A stretch of DNA of 64,000 bases from Tessaracoccus flavus (GTDB lineage: Bacteria > Actinomycetota > Actinomycetes > Propionibacteriales > Propionibacteriaceae), in NCBI RefSeq assembly GCF_001997295.1, contig NZ_CP019605.1, positions 2,108,001-2,172,000 of the forward strand, in the 5' to 3' direction. Every line of letters begins with the position of its first letter. Position 1 is the first letter of the stretch. The position numbers and the translations under genes are program-made. Below are positions 1 through 9,939 of this stretch, piece by piece. Under the pieces are notes generated by a model that ran no database searches, was not told the DNA's origin, and saw nothing but the letters and a program-made list of their open reading frames with translations.

Positions 1-206
1 CGGCGGCGCACCACGAGGAGGCCCGCCAGGCGGGGCGGGAGCACGGCCCGCAGGCCGGCCCCAAGGGCGAGCGCGCCGGCGATCATGAGCGCGGCGCGGC
101 GCCAGTGGCCGAATCCTGCGTACCCGACTCCCACGAGCACTGCCGCGAGGACGAGGAGTAGAGGCCAGGGGTTGTCCGGGTAGGAGTCCGCCGGCTTATC
201 CGGCAT
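1..206 (-). CDS. DUF3017 small membrane protein (partial, runs off left edge)
   Basis: The reading frame starts at the ATG at 206 on the minus strand and is still open after 68 codons at base 1, so the C-terminus is missing. A short polar start ([15 protein letters not shown]) is followed by a hydrophobic segment ([17 protein letters not shown]), a charged turn (HWRRAA) and a second hydrophobic stretch with [16 protein letters not shown]. This pattern, and the position directly after folD, match the actinobacterial DUF3017 family of small membrane proteins of unknown role. The start overlaps the end of folD by 11 bases, so the two genes are probably translationally coupled. The family call rests on my recognition of sequence and context. 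Confidence 0.72.
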   Translation of the reverse strand, partial: MPDKPADSYPDNPWPLLLVLAAVLVGVGYAGFGHWRRAALMIAGALALGAGLRAVLPPRLAGLLVVRR

Positions 207-1050
207 GAAGCTGCTCCGCGCGGTCGACCACGTTGCTGAGCAGCATCGCCCGCGTCATGGGGCCGACTCCGCCGGGGTTGGGGGTCACCCAGCCTGCCTT
301 GTCCCAGACGTCGGCCGCGAGGTCCCCCACGGTTTTGCCCTCGACACGGCTCACCCCGACGTCGATGAGGGCGGCGCCCTCACGGATCATCTCCGCGTTG
401 ATCATGCCGGGGACCCCCGCTGCGGCCACCACCACGTCGGCACGGCGCGTGTGGGCGGCGAGGTCGCGGGTGCCGGTGTGGCACAGGGTCACCGTGGCGT
501 TCTCGCTGCGGCGGGTCAGGATGAGACCGAGCGGACGCCCGACGGTGATGCCGCGGCCCACGACGACCACCTCCGCTCCGCTGATCGGAACATCGTGTCG
601 GCGCAGCAGCTCGACGATCCCGCGCGGGGTGCACGGCAGGGTGGCCGGTTCCCCCAGGACCAGCCGACCCAGGTTGATCGGATGCAGTCCGTCGGCGTCC
701 TTGTCGGGATCGATCAGGCCGAGCACCCAGTTCTCATCGAGGTGGCGCGGGACCGGCAGCTGCACGATGTAGCCCGTGCACGCTGGATCGGAGTTGAGTG
801 CCTCGATCTCGGCGCGCACCTGGTCTGCGGTCGCGTCAGCCGGTAGTTCGACCCGGATCGAGGAGATTCCCACCTCGTCGCAGTCCCGGTGCTTCATCCG
901 CACGTAGTTCTGGCTTGCTGGATCCGCGCCCACGAGGACGGTGGCCAGCCCGGGCACGACGCCCCGGTCACGGAGGGCGGCGACACGGGCGCGCAGTTCC
1001 GTCTTGATGGCGGCAGCGGTCGCCTTACCGTCGAGTCTCTGGGCAGTCAC
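196..1050 (-). CDS. folD: Bifunctional methylenetetrahydrofolate dehydrogenase / methenyltetrahydrofolate cyclohydrolase
   Basis: FolD interconverts 5,10-methylene-, 5,10-methenyl- and 10-formyl-tetrahydrofolate in the cytoplasm, supplying the formyl donor used by PurN and PurH encoded just upstream. The 284-residue length is normal. The substrate region has [14 protein letters not shown] with the family's catalytic lysine, the signature [14 protein letters not shown], and the Rossmann segment [16 protein letters not shown] with the NADP-binding glycines; the C-terminal [10 protein letters not shown] is the last family motif. The start is GTG with GGAGG six bases upstream. The gene lies nine bases after purH, consistent with one operon purN-purH-folD-DUF3017. 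Confidence 0.97.
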   Translation of the reverse strand: MTAQRLDGKATAAAIKTELRARVAALRDRGVVPGLATVLVGADPASQNYVRMKHRDCDEVGISSIRVELPADATADQVRAEIEALNSDPACTGYIVQLPVPRHLDENWVLGLIDPDKDADGLHPINLGRLVLGEPATLPCTPRGIVELLRRHDVPISGAEVVVVGRGITVGRPLGLILTRRSENATVTLCHTGTRDLAAHTRRADVVVAAAGVPGMINAEMIREGAALIDVGVSRVEGKTVGDLAADVWDKAGWVTPNPGGVGPMTRAMLLSNVVDRAEQLHAG

Positions 1051-1059
1051 GTGGCCCTC

Positions 1060-2613
1060 CTAGTGGAAGAAGTGTCGGGTACCGGTGAAGTACATGGTGA
1101 CGCCGGCCGCGGCCACGGCGTCGATGACCTCGGAGTCGCGAACGGAGCCGCCGGGCTGAACGATGGCGCGTACGCCGGCGTCGAGGAGCACCTGGACGCC
1201 GTCGGCGAAGGGGAAGAACGCGTCCGAGGCCGCTACCGAGCCCGCAGCCCGCTGCCCTGCCCTGGCCACAGCCAACTGGCAGGAATCGACGCGGTTGACC
1301 TGGCCCATGCCCACCCCTACCGACGCGCGGTCGGCCGCGAGCAGGATCGCGTTGGACTTGACCGAGCGGACCGCCCGCCACGCGAACGCCAGGTCCGCGA
1401 GGGTGGCCGCATCGGCGGGCTCCCCCGCGGCCAGTTGCCAGGTGGACGGGTCGTCGCCGTCAGCGTCGATCGAGTCGAACTCCTGCATCAGGACGCCCCC
1501 GTCGATCTCCCGCAACGACAGCCCGCCGAACGCGGCGTCGTCGGCGACGAGGATGCGGATGTTCTTCTTGGCGGCCAGGACGTCGACCGCTCCCTCGTCG
1601 TATCCCGGCGCGACGATCACCTCCGTGAAGACCTCGGCCACCTGCCGGGCCATCTCCACGCTGACCGGACGATTGGCGGCGATGACGCCGCCGAAAGCGG
1701 ACACCGGATCGCACTCGTGGGCTTTGCGATGGGCCTCTGCGATGTCGCTCCCCGAGGCGATGCCGCACGGGTTGGCGTGCTTGATGATCGCGACGGCGGG
1801 CTCGGCGAAGTCGTACGCCGCCCGACGTGCGGCGTCGGCGTCGACGTAGTTGTTGTAGCTCATCGCCTTGCCGTGGAGCTGAGTGGCGTCGGCGATGCCG
1901 GACGTGCCGTCGGAGTTGCGGTACACGGCGGCACGCTGGTGGGAGTTCTCGCCGTAGCGCAGCTCCGACACTTTGCGCCAGGTCGCGCCGATCCACTCCG
2001 GCAGCAGGCGACCCTCCGGAGCGGTCTTCTCCAGCATCCAGGAGGCCACCGCCACGTCGTACGACGCCGTGTGGACGAAGGCCGCCGCGGCGAGTTCGGC
2101 GCGCTCCGACTGCGTGAAACCGCCCTTGGCGAGCGCTTCACGCAGCACCGGATACTGCTCGGCCGAGGTCACCACCGCCACCGAGGCGTGGTTCTTGGCG
2201 GCAGCCCGCACCATCGTGGGCCCGCCGATGTCGATCTGTTCGACGCACTCGTCGTCGCTCGCTCCGGATGCGACGGTCGCGGCGAACGGATACAGGTTGG
2301 TGATCACGAGGTCGAAGGGCTCGATGCCCATGACGTCGAGTTGCGACCGGTGGGAGTCCAGTCGGCGGTCGGCCAGGATGCCGGCGTGCACGTGCGGGTG
2401 GAGAGTCTTGACGCGGCCGTCCAGGCACTCCGGAAAGCCGGTGACCTGTTCCACGGGGGTGACCGGCACCCCGGCGTCGGACAGGGTCGCGGCCGTCGAT
2501 CCGGTGGACACGATCTCGATGCCTGCCGCGTGCAGGTCGCGACCGAGTTCGGCCAGCCCGCTCTTGTCGTAGACGCTGACGAGGGCGCGCCTGAGTGGGA
2601 TCAGATCGTTCAC
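1060..2613 (-). CDS. purH: Bifunctional AICAR formyltransferase / IMP cyclohydrolase
   Basis: PurH performs the last two steps of de novo IMP synthesis: formylation of AICAR with 10-formyl-THF, then ring closure. The 517 residues hold an N-terminal MGS-like cyclohydrolase domain ([35 protein letters not shown]) and a C-terminal transformylase domain ([31 protein letters not shown]). The GTG start overlaps the stop of purN in a GTGA arrangement of four bases, so the two are likely translationally coupled. FolD next door supplies the folate cofactor. Confidence 0.97.
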   Translation of the reverse strand: MNDLIPLRRALVSVYDKSGLAELGRDLHAAGIEIVSTGSTAATLSDAGVPVTPVEQVTGFPECLDGRVKTLHPHVHAGILADRRLDSHRSQLDVMGIEPFDLVITNLYPFAATVASGASDDECVEQIDIGGPTMVRAAAKNHASVAVVTSAEQYPVLREALAKGGFTQSERAELAAAAFVHTASYDVAVASWMLEKTAPEGRLLPEWIGATWRKVSELRYGENSHQRAAVYRNSDGTSGIADATQLHGKAMSYNNYVDADAARRAAYDFAEPAVAIIKHANPCGIASGSDIAEAHRKAHECDPVSAFGGVIAANRPVSVEMARQVAEVFTEVIVAPGYDEGAVDVLAAKKNIRILVADDAAFGGLSLREIDGGVLMQEFDSIDADGDDPSTWQLAAGEPADAATLADLAFAWRAVRSVKSNAILLAADRASVGVGMGQVNRVDSCQLAVARAGQRAAGSVAASDAFFPFADGVQVLLDAGVRAIVQPGGSVRDSEVIDAVAAAGVTMYFTGTRHFFH

Positions 2614-3185
2614 GGGGTCTCCTTGTTCCAGTCGGCCACCGCCTGCACGAGCAGGCGACGCTCCACGACCTTGATGCGCTCGTGGAGGGATTCTTCAGTG
2701 TCGTCCGGTAGCACCTCGACGGCGCCCTGCAGCAGGATCCTACCGGTGTCGACCCCGTCGTCGACCAGGAAGACCGTGGCTCCGCTGACCTTCACCCCGG
2801 CCCGCAGAGCGTCCCGCGGTCCGTGCATGCCGGGGAAACTCGGCAGCAGGGCGGGGTGCGTGTTGATCGTCAGCCCCGCGAACCGGGCGAGGAACGCCGG
2901 GCCCAGGAGTTTCATGAATCCGGCCGAGGCAACCAGGTCGGGGGCGTGCGCGGCCACTTCGTCGCGCAGCCGCTCATCCCACTCGGCCCGGTCGGCGCCC
3001 TTGGCGAGCGGCACCGCGACGGCGGGCAGTCCGCGGGCCCGTGCCCGCTCAAGCCCTTGGGCGTCGGCGCGATCCGAGACGACGGCCACGACCTGCGCCT
3101 CCACCTCCCCCGCGTCGATGGCGTCGAAGAGGGCCTGGCACAGGGTGCCTGAGCCGGACAGGAGGACGACAACGCGGGTGGTCAC
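2610..3185 (-). CDS. purN: Phosphoribosylglycinamide formyltransferase
   Basis: GAR transformylase, the third step of purine synthesis, using 10-formyl-THF. The protein is 191 residues, normal for PurN. It begins with the phosphate-binding loop [11 protein letters not shown], carries [13 protein letters not shown] with the family's catalytic asparagine and histidine (Asn-x-His), and [10 protein letters not shown] with the catalytic aspartate. The start GTG at 3185 has no Shine-Dalgarno sequence; a -10 hexamer TAGGAT lies exactly six bases upstream (3192-3197), which predicts a leaderless mRNA. First gene of the purN-purH-folD run. Confidence 0.96.
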   Translation of the reverse strand: MTTRVVVLLSGSGTLCQALFDAIDAGEVEAQVVAVVSDRADAQGLERARARGLPAVAVPLAKGADRAEWDERLRDEVAAHAPDLVASAGFMKLLGPAFLARFAGLTINTHPALLPSFPGMHGPRDALRAGVKVSGATVFLVDDGVDTGRILLQGAVEVLPDDTEESLHERIKVVERRLLVQAVADWNKETP

Positions 3186-3194
3186 CGGTGCATC

Positions 3195-4550
3195 CTAGCC
3201 AGGCAGCGTCGTGCGCTCGGTCGCCTCGTCCGCCGCCGCAGAATCGTCGGAGGTGGCGGCATCGTCGGCGGGCGGGGCACCGTCGGCGGGCGCATCGTCG
3301 GCGGGCGGGGCATCCTCCGAAGCGCCAGCGGCTCGGGGAGGTCTGCGCACCAGGCCGAGGATCAGGCCGGCCGCCATCCCCGCGAGCCCCAACAGGGTCG
3401 GCGCGAAGACGGCCAACTCCCCCACCCGCGCACCGAGGTGGGCCAGGCGATCGCTCCCCAGCGATCCGGACCCCAGCGCGCAGAGGACCACCAGCAGCAG
3501 TCCGGCAGCCACGCCGCTCAGCCCACCGACCAGGGCGGTCTCGTCGAACCGCGCTCGAGGCCGTGCCAACGCAACCGCCAGAGCGGCCACGCATCCGGCG
3601 GCCACACCGACGACGAGCCACCAGAAGGAGGCCGGCGAAGCATCCACGGGGACCGCCCCGAACACCGGGATCGCGGGGAGGAACCCGACGTCGGACAGCG
3701 CCATGGTGACGAGAGACTGGTCGCCCACCGTGATGCCGGCTCCCAGCATCCACGAGGCGGACGCCAGCAGGAGGTTGGGCAGGTAGGCGAGGTGGAGCGC
3801 CGTGAGCAGCGCCAGTGCCGGCACCCCGCCGTCCAGGGCCACCACGATGTCGGTCACCCGCTCCCTGCCCAGCCACAGTGCGGTCACGAAGACTGCGGAG
3901 GCCCCGGCCAGGACGACCAGGAGCGCCGCTCCGAGCGCCCTCGGGACCGCCCGTAGCCAGCCGGGCCAAGTGTGCGTGGGGTCGTGGCCAACGCTCTTCG
4001 ACGCCCCCCAGAGCCCCGCGATGCCCCCGACGACCAGCCCACCGACCAGGACTCGCCAGGACCCGACGCCCAGCGAGGCGGCGACGATGACGACAGCGGC
4101 GGCGTAGACGCCGGCAAACGTGGCCCCCACCCGGAGCGCCACCGCTTCGGCGTCGGCCCAGATGTCGCCCGTGTCGTCGATGTGCCCGGCCTGTCCCGCT
4201 GCCTGCCGGGCAGCCCACGAGGCCGCCGGAAGGGCCAGGAAGACCAGCCCAGCGGTCAGGCCCAGGGGCGCGATGGAGACCGCCTGCCCGGCGATCGTGA
4301 CCGGCGCGCCGTGCGCGAGGATGAGAAGATCGGCGGCCAGGCGCAGCGCATCGGTCAGTTCCGCCTCGGGAGACGTCAGCCAGCCCACGGTCGTGAGTGC
4401 AGCAAGGACGACCCAGCCGGCGGCCAGCACCCCGAGGGGTCCGGCGAGCGCTGCGACGTACCAGGGCCAGGGCCAGCGGCGGGGCTCCGACGGGCGGCTG
4501 GCACCGATGTCAACGGCGACCGTCCGGTGCCGGCTCGAACGAATCGCCAC
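3195..4550 (-). CDS. DUF6350 (PerM-like) polytopic membrane protein
   Basis: From the GTG at 4550 the protein is 451 residues, almost entirely hydrophobic segments separated by short charged turns (roughly nine to eleven predicted membrane helices), with an Ala/Asp/Glu/Pro-rich low-complexity tail. It resembles the actinobacterial DUF6350 family, which includes mycobacterial PerM, and such genes commonly sit beside purN/purH as here. The open frame extends to 4742, but the upstream part lacks membrane character and would overlap the divergent gene. GTG 4550 is preceded by GGGAGAG, so I chose it. The molecular role is not known from the sequence. Confidence 0.7.
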   Translation of the reverse strand: MAIRSSRHRTVAVDIGASRPSEPRRWPWPWYVAALAGPLGVLAAGWVVLAALTTVGWLTSPEAELTDALRLAADLLILAHGAPVTIAGQAVSIAPLGLTAGLVFLALPAASWAARQAAGQAGHIDDTGDIWADAEAVALRVGATFAGVYAAAVVIVAASLGVGSWRVLVGGLVVGGIAGLWGASKSVGHDPTHTWPGWLRAVPRALGAALLVVLAGASAVFVTALWLGRERVTDIVVALDGGVPALALLTALHLAYLPNLLLASASWMLGAGITVGDQSLVTMALSDVGFLPAIPVFGAVPVDASPASFWWLVVGVAAGCVAALAVALARPRARFDETALVGGLSGVAAGLLLVVLCALGSGSLGSDRLAHLGARVGELAVFAPTLLGLAGMAAGLILGLVRRPPRAAGASEDAPPADDAPADGAPPADDAATSDDSAAADEATERTTLPG

Positions 4551-4644
4551 GAACTCTCCCTCGATTGGTCTCTCACGATATTCACTCGCCCGGTAGGGTT
4601 GCTGCGTTACCCCGTCCGGCGGCGAACTCATGGAGGTGCTGAAC

Positions 4645-6402
4645 ATGTCTGATGGAGAGGCCTTCCGCCCGCGTCGGGCCTGGATGCCCGCCGACGAAGA
4701 GGTCGACCTTCCCGACGTGGACCCTACCCCAGTCACTCCCACCGGTCCCGCGCGACGCGGCAGTGCCGACGAGGCTGAGGAACTCGACGTCGGCAGCCAG
4801 CCGGATGTCGAGCCGGAACGTCACTACGCGCTCGGAGACGAACCGGAATCGACGGTGGCCGCACCGACCCCCGCCCCGGACGCCGCCCTGCTCAACCCGT
4901 TCGCCCGCCCCGGGAGCCACTCGGCCGCTGCGCCGATCCCCTCCGACACGATCATCCCCGCCCCGGTCTTCCCCCGCTCCGCCGGCGAGTTCGCTGACAG
5001 CCCCAGCCCCGCGCCCCGCCGCTCCGCCCTGTCGTCCACGACACCGGTCGAGTCCGAGCAGACCGCCATGACGCGCTCGCAGGCCGACGGGGACTGGATG
5101 GCGTCACATCGACGAACGCTGGCCGCCTGGGCCGTGGCCGGTGTGGCGCTGGCCGTCATCGTCGGGCTGATCGCGTTCTTCGTCTCGCGCGGCACGCAGC
5201 CAGCCGAGCCGACTGCGCCACCTCCGCCGTCGCCGTCGGCGTCGGCGTCCACGAGCCCGTCGCCGACCTTGGCCCCCTTGACCGTCGACTCGCTCCTGCT
5301 CCCGGACGACCTGGCAGGCATCGCGCCAGCTGCCACCTGGGCGATCACCGACACGACCCAGGCCGCCGACGAGCACACCGGTCGAGGCGCCTGCCTGAGC
5401 ACCGAAGCCACGGACGTCAATCCCACGACCTCACTGCAGCGCGTGCTCGGCACGTCCACCGACGACCAACTGGCCGGCCTGCACCAGATCGACGTCTACG
5501 CCTCAGCCGACGCAGCAGAGGAGGTGTTCGCGACCCGATCCGAGGCGCTGGCAAGCTGCGCCGAGGTCCCGTCCTACATCGTTGGCGCGACCGACGTCGC
5601 CGGGCTCGCCGATCAGGCCTTCCAGGTCACGATCGCCTTCCAGAACCAGCCGACTCAGTACCACACGGTCCTCATGACGCTGACGGGCGCCTCCATCCAG
5701 CTGCTCGACCTGGCCCGCAACGATTCCCCCGTCGAGGAGTCCGCGCTCGCGACTGCCCTCAACCGCCCGCAGACCGAGCTCTGCGAGCGGGAGGATGCGA
5801 GCTGTCCCGGCACCGTGGGCGTCACCCCCGTCCCGGTCCCCGCTGTGGACCCCGTCGGCTGGCTCATCCCCGCCGACCTGCCGCGCATCCGTCCCGGGGC
5901 GGGCCGGTGGACCGCCCAGGAGCCGACCGATGTGTCGGTGACGCAGATGGGCTGCGAGAACATGACCCTGGCCACCGAACCTGGCCCCTCCTCGCGCCAG
6001 CAGGCCACCTACCTGATGACCCAGGACGATCAGCGTCCCGACACCTTCGGGCTCGATGAGGTCATGTTCACGTTCGCGGACCCCACCGCGGCTGCGGAGT
6101 TCGTCACGAGGCTGGGAAACAACCTGGCAAGTTGCAAGGACCGGGTCAACACGGCCACCGTCACTGAGCACCCAGCGGTCGCGGCCGTCGGCGAGGACGG
6201 CCTGAAGCTCTCGTCGCGACTGTTCACGATCAAGCAGGCGTCGAGCGACAGCACGGCCATCACCTACCAACTGATCGTCAGCGCCGCCGGCAACCGCATC
6301 ACCTACACACTCATCACGGTGACCGACGCCTACCAGTTCACCCTCGAGCAGCTGTCCGCGCTCGCCGCACGGGTGCCCGTTCGAGCGAGCCAGGCCCAGT
6401 AG
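4645..6402 (+). CDS. Single-pass membrane protein with two PknH-sensor-like extracytoplasmic domains
   Basis: I chose ATG 4645 because GGAGGT lies six bases upstream; an ATG at 4630 would place that ribosome site inside the gene. The 585-residue product has a Pro/Asp-rich cytoplasmic region of about 155 residues, one membrane helix (AAWAVAGVALAVIVGLIAFF), a Pro/Ser-rich linker, and two similar domains of about 175 residues. Each domain opens with an L-x-x-DL motif (LLLPDDLAGI; WLIPADLPRI) and carries two matching cysteines (ACLS and ASCAE; GCEN and ASCKD), suggesting disulfides outside the cell. The layout recalls the PknH C-terminal sensor domain, but no kinase is present. The family assignment is tentative; the topology is well supported. 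Confidence 0.55.
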   Translation: MSDGEAFRPRRAWMPADEEVDLPDVDPTPVTPTGPARRGSADEAEELDVGSQPDVEPERHYALGDEPESTVAAPTPAPDAALLNPFARPGSHSAAAPIPSDTIIPAPVFPRSAGEFADSPSPAPRRSALSSTTPVESEQTAMTRSQADGDWMASHRRTLAAWAVAGVALAVIVGLIAFFVSRGTQPAEPTAPPPPSPSASASTSPSPTLAPLTVDSLLLPDDLAGIAPAATWAITDTTQAADEHTGRGACLSTEATDVNPTTSLQRVLGTSTDDQLAGLHQIDVYASADAAEEVFATRSEALASCAEVPSYIVGATDVAGLADQAFQVTIAFQNQPTQYHTVLMTLTGASIQLLDLARNDSPVEESALATALNRPQTELCEREDASCPGTVGVTPVPVPAVDPVGWLIPADLPRIRPGAGRWTAQEPTDVSVTQMGCENMTLATEPGPSSRQQATYLMTQDDQRPDTFGLDEVMFTFADPTAAAEFVTRLGNNLASCKDRVNTATVTEHPAVAAVGEDGLKLSSRLFTIKQASSDSTAITYQLIVSAAGNRITYTLITVTDAYQFTLEQLSALAARVPVRASQAQ

Positions 6403-6416
6403 AGCCAATGACGTGG

Positions 6417-6451
6417 AAACGGCGCCCCGACCACTGGCCGGGGCGCCGTTT
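6417..6451. terminator. Bidirectional hairpin terminator
   Basis: A perfect 13-bp inverted repeat (AAACGGCGCCCCG and its complement) around a 9-base loop sits between two convergent stop codons. The A-run on one side and T-run on the other let it serve both strands. Confidence 0.85.
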
Positions 6452-6462
6452 CACATCTGGCG

Positions 6463-7386
6463 TCAGGCGGATCGCTTCGGCGTCACGTTGCGGCTCTGAT
6501 TCACCCGCATCTTGGCGATGGCGTCGCGGGCCAGGGACGCGGTGAGGGAGGGCGTCTCCCCCACGAGCACTCCGGCAGCCTCGAGGGCCTCCTTCTTCGC
6601 TGCGGCCGTGCCCTTCGATCCGGTGATGATGGCACCCGCGTGGCCCATCGTCCGGCCGGGCGGTGCAGTGAAGCCCGCCACGTAGCCGACCACCGGCTTG
6701 GTGATGTTGCGCTGGATGTACTCCGCGGCACGCTCCTCCGCGTCTCCGCCGATCTCACCGATCATGACGATGACGTCGGTCTCGTCGTCGTCCTCGAACG
6801 CCTGGAGCACGTCGATGTGCGGCGTGCCGACGACCGGATCGCCGCCGATGCCGACCGCGGTGGAGAACCCGTGGTCGCGCAGCTCGTACATCATCTGGTA
6901 GGTCAGCGTGCCCGACTTCGACACCAGTCCGATGCGACCCGGGCCGGCGATGTGCGCCGGGATGATGCCGACGTTGGACTTGCCGGGGGAGATCAGACCC
7001 GGACAGTTGGGCCCGATGATCCGGGTGCCGGAATCCCGGGCGGCCGAGTGGAACTCGACGCTGTCGCGCACCGGAATGCCCTCGGTGATGACGACGCAGA
7101 GACCGATCTCCGCCTCGATCGATTCCAGCACGGCGGCCTTGGCGTACTTGGGCGGCACGAACACCACCGAGACGTCCGCCTGGGTGGCCGCGACCGCCTC
7201 CACCATCGACCCGAACACCGGCACCGGGTCCTCCTCGAAGAGGACCGACTCCCCGGCCTTCCCGGGCGTGACTCCCCCGACGACGCGGGTGCCGGACATG
7301 ATCATCCGCTGCGTGTGCTTGCGCCCTTCCTTCCCGGTCATCCCCTGAACGAGGACCCTGGAGGAGGCGTTGATGAAGATCGACAT
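6463..7386 (-). CDS. sucD: Succinate-CoA ligase, ADP-forming, alpha subunit
   Basis: The alpha subunit of the TCA-cycle enzyme that converts succinyl-CoA to succinate with ATP formation. The 307 residues begin [15 protein letters not shown]; the start at 7386 is preferred over the longer open frame because it fits the family length and lies five bases after sucC. Motifs include the CoA-binding Rossmann segment (GMTGKEG), IGPNCPG, and GHAGAI with the histidine that is phosphorylated during catalysis. It forms an operon with sucC and ends at a strong shared terminator. Confidence 0.96.
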   Translation of the reverse strand: MSIFINASSRVLVQGMTGKEGRKHTQRMIMSGTRVVGGVTPGKAGESVLFEEDPVPVFGSMVEAVAATQADVSVVFVPPKYAKAAVLESIEAEIGLCVVITEGIPVRDSVEFHSAARDSGTRIIGPNCPGLISPGKSNVGIIPAHIAGPGRIGLVSKSGTLTYQMMYELRDHGFSTAVGIGGDPVVGTPHIDVLQAFEDDDETDVIVMIGEIGGDAEERAAEYIQRNITKPVVGYVAGFTAPPGRTMGHAGAIITGSKGTAAAKKEALEAAGVLVGETPSLTASLARDAIAKMRVNQSRNVTPKRSA

Positions 7387-7391
7387 GATGC

Positions 7392-8567
7392 TCAGTTCCC
7401 TTCGCTGGCCAGGCGCGCAGCGGCGCGCGCAGCCTCGTCCATCGTGTTCTTGACTGTGATGAGGGGGTGGTTGGCCTCGGCGAGGATGGCCTTGCCAACC
7501 TCCACCGAGTTTCCGTCCAGGCGCACGACGATGGGCAGCCGCGCCTCGTCGCCTAGCATCTCCAGTGCGTGGACGATGCCGTTGGCCACGTCGCTGCAGG
7601 CCGTGATGCCGCCGAAGACGTTGACGAAGACCGACTTCACCTGGGGGTCGCTCATGATGATCCGCAGCCCGTTCGCCATGACGGTGGCCGAGGCTCCGCC
7701 GCCGATGTCGAGGAAGTTGGCGGGCTTGGGTGTGCCCGGCAGGTCCTCGCCGGCCGCCGCGACCACGTCGAGCGTGCTCATGACGAGCCCGGCGCCGTTG
7801 CCGATGATGCCGACGGTGCCGTCGAGCTTGACGTAGTTGAGGTCCAGCTCGCGGGCCTGGCGCTCGAGGTCGACCGCGCCCGAGGTCTCGGTGTAGGACT
7901 CCCACTCCTCGTGCCTGAAGTCGGCGTTCTCGTCAAGGGTGACCTTCCCGTCGAGGGCGATGATCTGCCCGGAACCTGTCCGCACGAGGGGGTTGACCTC
8001 GACCAGCGTTGCGTCGGACTCCCGGAATACGGTCCAGAGCTTCTTCAGCACGTCGATCACCGCGGCGTGGTCGTCGGGCATGAACCCGGCCTCCTCCACG
8101 ATCTTCCGGCCCACGGCGTCGGTGATGCCGTCGACGGGGTCGAGGCCGACCTTCAGCAGCGCCTCTGGGCGCTCCTCCGCGAGAGTCTCGATGTCGACTC
8201 CGCCTTCCGTGCTGACCATGGCGAGGTAGCCCCCTGAGGCGCGGTCGAGCAGGATCGAGAAGTAGAACTCCTCGGCGATGTCGGCGCCGGGGCTGATCAT
8301 GACCGTCTCCACCTTGTGGCCCTTGATCTCGAGGTCGAGGATCTCAGCGGCGGTCTTCACCACCGCCTCCTCGCCCCGCGCCAGCTTGACGCCGCCGGCC
8401 TTGCCGCGGCCGCCGGTGCGGACCTGAGCCTTGATGACGACGAGGTCGGAGCCCAGTTCGGCGTAGGCAGTTCGGGCTTCGTCCGGCGTCGTTGCCGTCC
8501 TGCCGGGGAGAACCGGCACCCCGAACTGTTCGAACAGGTCTCGCGCTTGGTATTCCAGGAGATCCAC
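7392..8567 (-). CDS. sucC: Succinate-CoA ligase, ADP-forming, beta subunit
   Basis: The beta subunit carries the ATP-grasp nucleotide site and pairs with SucD. The GTG at 8567 is preceded by AAGGAA at a good distance and gives 391 residues starting [16 protein letters not shown], the canonical family N-terminus. ATP-grasp features are visible ([40 protein letters not shown]) and the conserved [15 protein letters not shown] marks the ligase domain. First gene of the sucCD operon. Confidence 0.96.
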   Translation of the reverse strand: MDLLEYQARDLFEQFGVPVLPGRTATTPDEARTAYAELGSDLVVIKAQVRTGGRGKAGGVKLARGEEAVVKTAAEILDLEIKGHKVETVMISPGADIAEEFYFSILLDRASGGYLAMVSTEGGVDIETLAEERPEALLKVGLDPVDGITDAVGRKIVEEAGFMPDDHAAVIDVLKKLWTVFRESDATLVEVNPLVRTGSGQIIALDGKVTLDENADFRHEEWESYTETSGAVDLERQARELDLNYVKLDGTVGIIGNGAGLVMSTLDVVAAAGEDLPGTPKPANFLDIGGGASATVMANGLRIIMSDPQVKSVFVNVFGGITACSDVANGIVHALEMLGDEARLPIVVRLDGNSVEVGKAILAEANHPLITVKNTMDEAARAAARLASEGN

Positions 8568-8766
8568 AGTGTTCCTTAATGTCTGCGACGGTGCGACCGC
8601 CCACACTACTCGGTACGCGCGGTGTCCGTCAGTACTTGTGAGCGGGGCTACCCACGAAACATGACACTGTTGTCCACAGGCACCACCCCAATTTTGAGAG
8701 CTTCCTGAGAACTGTTAAGGTTTCGGAGGAAGCCCAGCAGGGAGCCGATCAATTCTGAGGATGCAG

Positions 8767-9822
8767 GTGAACCAATCCCCCAACGCACGACGCGCGGCAG
8801 TTGCCGATGAGGTCGTCGACATTGAGGCTTCCAACTCCCCCCAACGCGGATCGCGCTCGCTCGCAGCGAGCCGCCGCCTTGTCGCCGCGACCGTGGCAGG
8901 AGCCCTGTCGGCCACCGCGCTGTTCGCCTTCGCATTCAACTCGCGCAGCACCGACATGGACGCCTCGTCGGAGTCCCTGAACGCCGAGATCGCTGTGCCC
9001 GCCGCCGCCGCCTCCGCCGCCGAACTGGGCTTCGCGGACCGGTCCCAGGAAGTCAGCCGCAGCGCCGTTCGCTCCAACCTCACCGAAGCCGTCGCCGACG
9101 AGAACGCCAAGGAGCGCACCGCAGCGCTCGGTGCGTCGGCCGAGACCGCGGCTGCTGAAGAGTGGAAGTCGAGCACCGCGGTTCGCGACCAGCTCATGGA
9201 TGAAGACATGAAGCTCGTGGCCGCCCAGAGCGAGAAGCTTCGCAAGGAAGCCGAAGAGGCCGCCCGTCTACTCGCCGAGGCGAAGAAGGCCGCTGAGGAG
9301 GCGGCAGCCGCAAAGGCCGCCGCCGCCAAGGCATCCGCCTCCGGCTCCGGCTCCAGCAAATCAGCTGACGTGGCCGTCTCCGCCCAGGATGTGGAGAACC
9401 TCACCACCAAGGGCGGCTCGATGCCCGTCAAGGAGAACTACCGCATGGGGGCCGGCTTCGGCGCCCGCGGCAGCTGGTCCCGGTACCACACCGGTCAGGA
9501 CTTCCCCGCCCCCACCGGCACCCCGATCTACGCGGCCGCCTCGGGCGTCGTGCTCAGCTCGTCGGCCGGCGGCTGGGCCGGCGTCAACGTCGTCATCCAG
9601 CACAACAACGGCGGCTCGACTCTCTACGCCCACATGTCACGCAAGAACGTCAGCCCCGGCGCCACCGTCAAGGCCGGGCAACTGATCGGGTACGTGGGCA
9701 ACACGGGACGCTCCTTCGGGTCCCACCTCCACTTCGAGTACTACGAGCCCGGCGTCACCCCCGGCGACGTGTACAACGCCTCCAACCCGATGTCGTTCCT
9801 GCGGTCGCTGGGCGTGCGCTGA
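8767..9822 (+). CDS. M23 family murein endopeptidase with coiled coil
   Basis: A cell-envelope metallopeptidase of the LytM/M23 type, expected to cut peptidoglycan cross-bridges. The N-terminus holds an Arg-rich stretch and a signal or anchor helix (VAATVAGALSATALFAFAF), then an Ala/Glu/Lys-rich coiled coil (about residues 140-195), then the M23 domain over the last 130 residues. Zinc and catalytic motifs are present: YHTGQDF (H and D) and SHLHFEYY (HxH). GTG 8767 is preferred because GAGG at 8757-8760 is then six bases away; an in-frame ATG at 8761 would abut that site. The C-terminal motif NASNPMSFLRSLGVR is family-like. Confidence 0.88.
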   Translation: MNQSPNARRAAVADEVVDIEASNSPQRGSRSLAASRRLVAATVAGALSATALFAFAFNSRSTDMDASSESLNAEIAVPAAAASAAELGFADRSQEVSRSAVRSNLTEAVADENAKERTAALGASAETAAAEEWKSSTAVRDQLMDEDMKLVAAQSEKLRKEAEEAARLLAEAKKAAEEAAAAKAAAAKASASGSGSSKSADVAVSAQDVENLTTKGGSMPVKENYRMGAGFGARGSWSRYHTGQDFPAPTGTPIYAAASGVVLSSSAGGWAGVNVVIQHNNGGSTLYAHMSRKNVSPGATVKAGQLIGYVGNTGRSFGSHLHFEYYEPGVTPGDVYNASNPMSFLRSLGVR

Positions 9823-9853
9823 CCGCTCCCGCCCTGAGCAATCGCCTACCCTC

Positions 9854-9914
9854 CACCCTGGGAAAACGTGCCGCCGCTGCCAGATAGCGCGCGGCACCTC
9901 ATTTTCTCAGGGTG
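9854..9914. terminator. Long two-part inverted repeat, probable bidirectional terminator
   Basis: An outer stem (CACCCTGGGAAAA at 9854-9866 against 9902-9914, with one G-T pair) encloses an inner stem (GTGCCGC at 9868-9874 against GCGGCAC at 9891-9897). It lies between the convergent M23 and helicase genes and has A and T runs for termination in both directions. Confidence 0.75.
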
Positions 9915-9939
9915 AACGTCGTTGACCAGGGCCCCAGGC

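Noticed and set aside
889..3198. A 769-codon plus-strand open frame over purH and purN
   Set aside because: It runs antisense to three well-defined purine and folate genes, and its composition is that of a shadow frame.
8568..8766. A c-di-AMP (ydaO) riboswitch in front of the M23 peptidase gene
   Set aside because: Such riboswitches precede wall hydrolases in actinobacteria, but I could not find the conserved core in this 199-base region.
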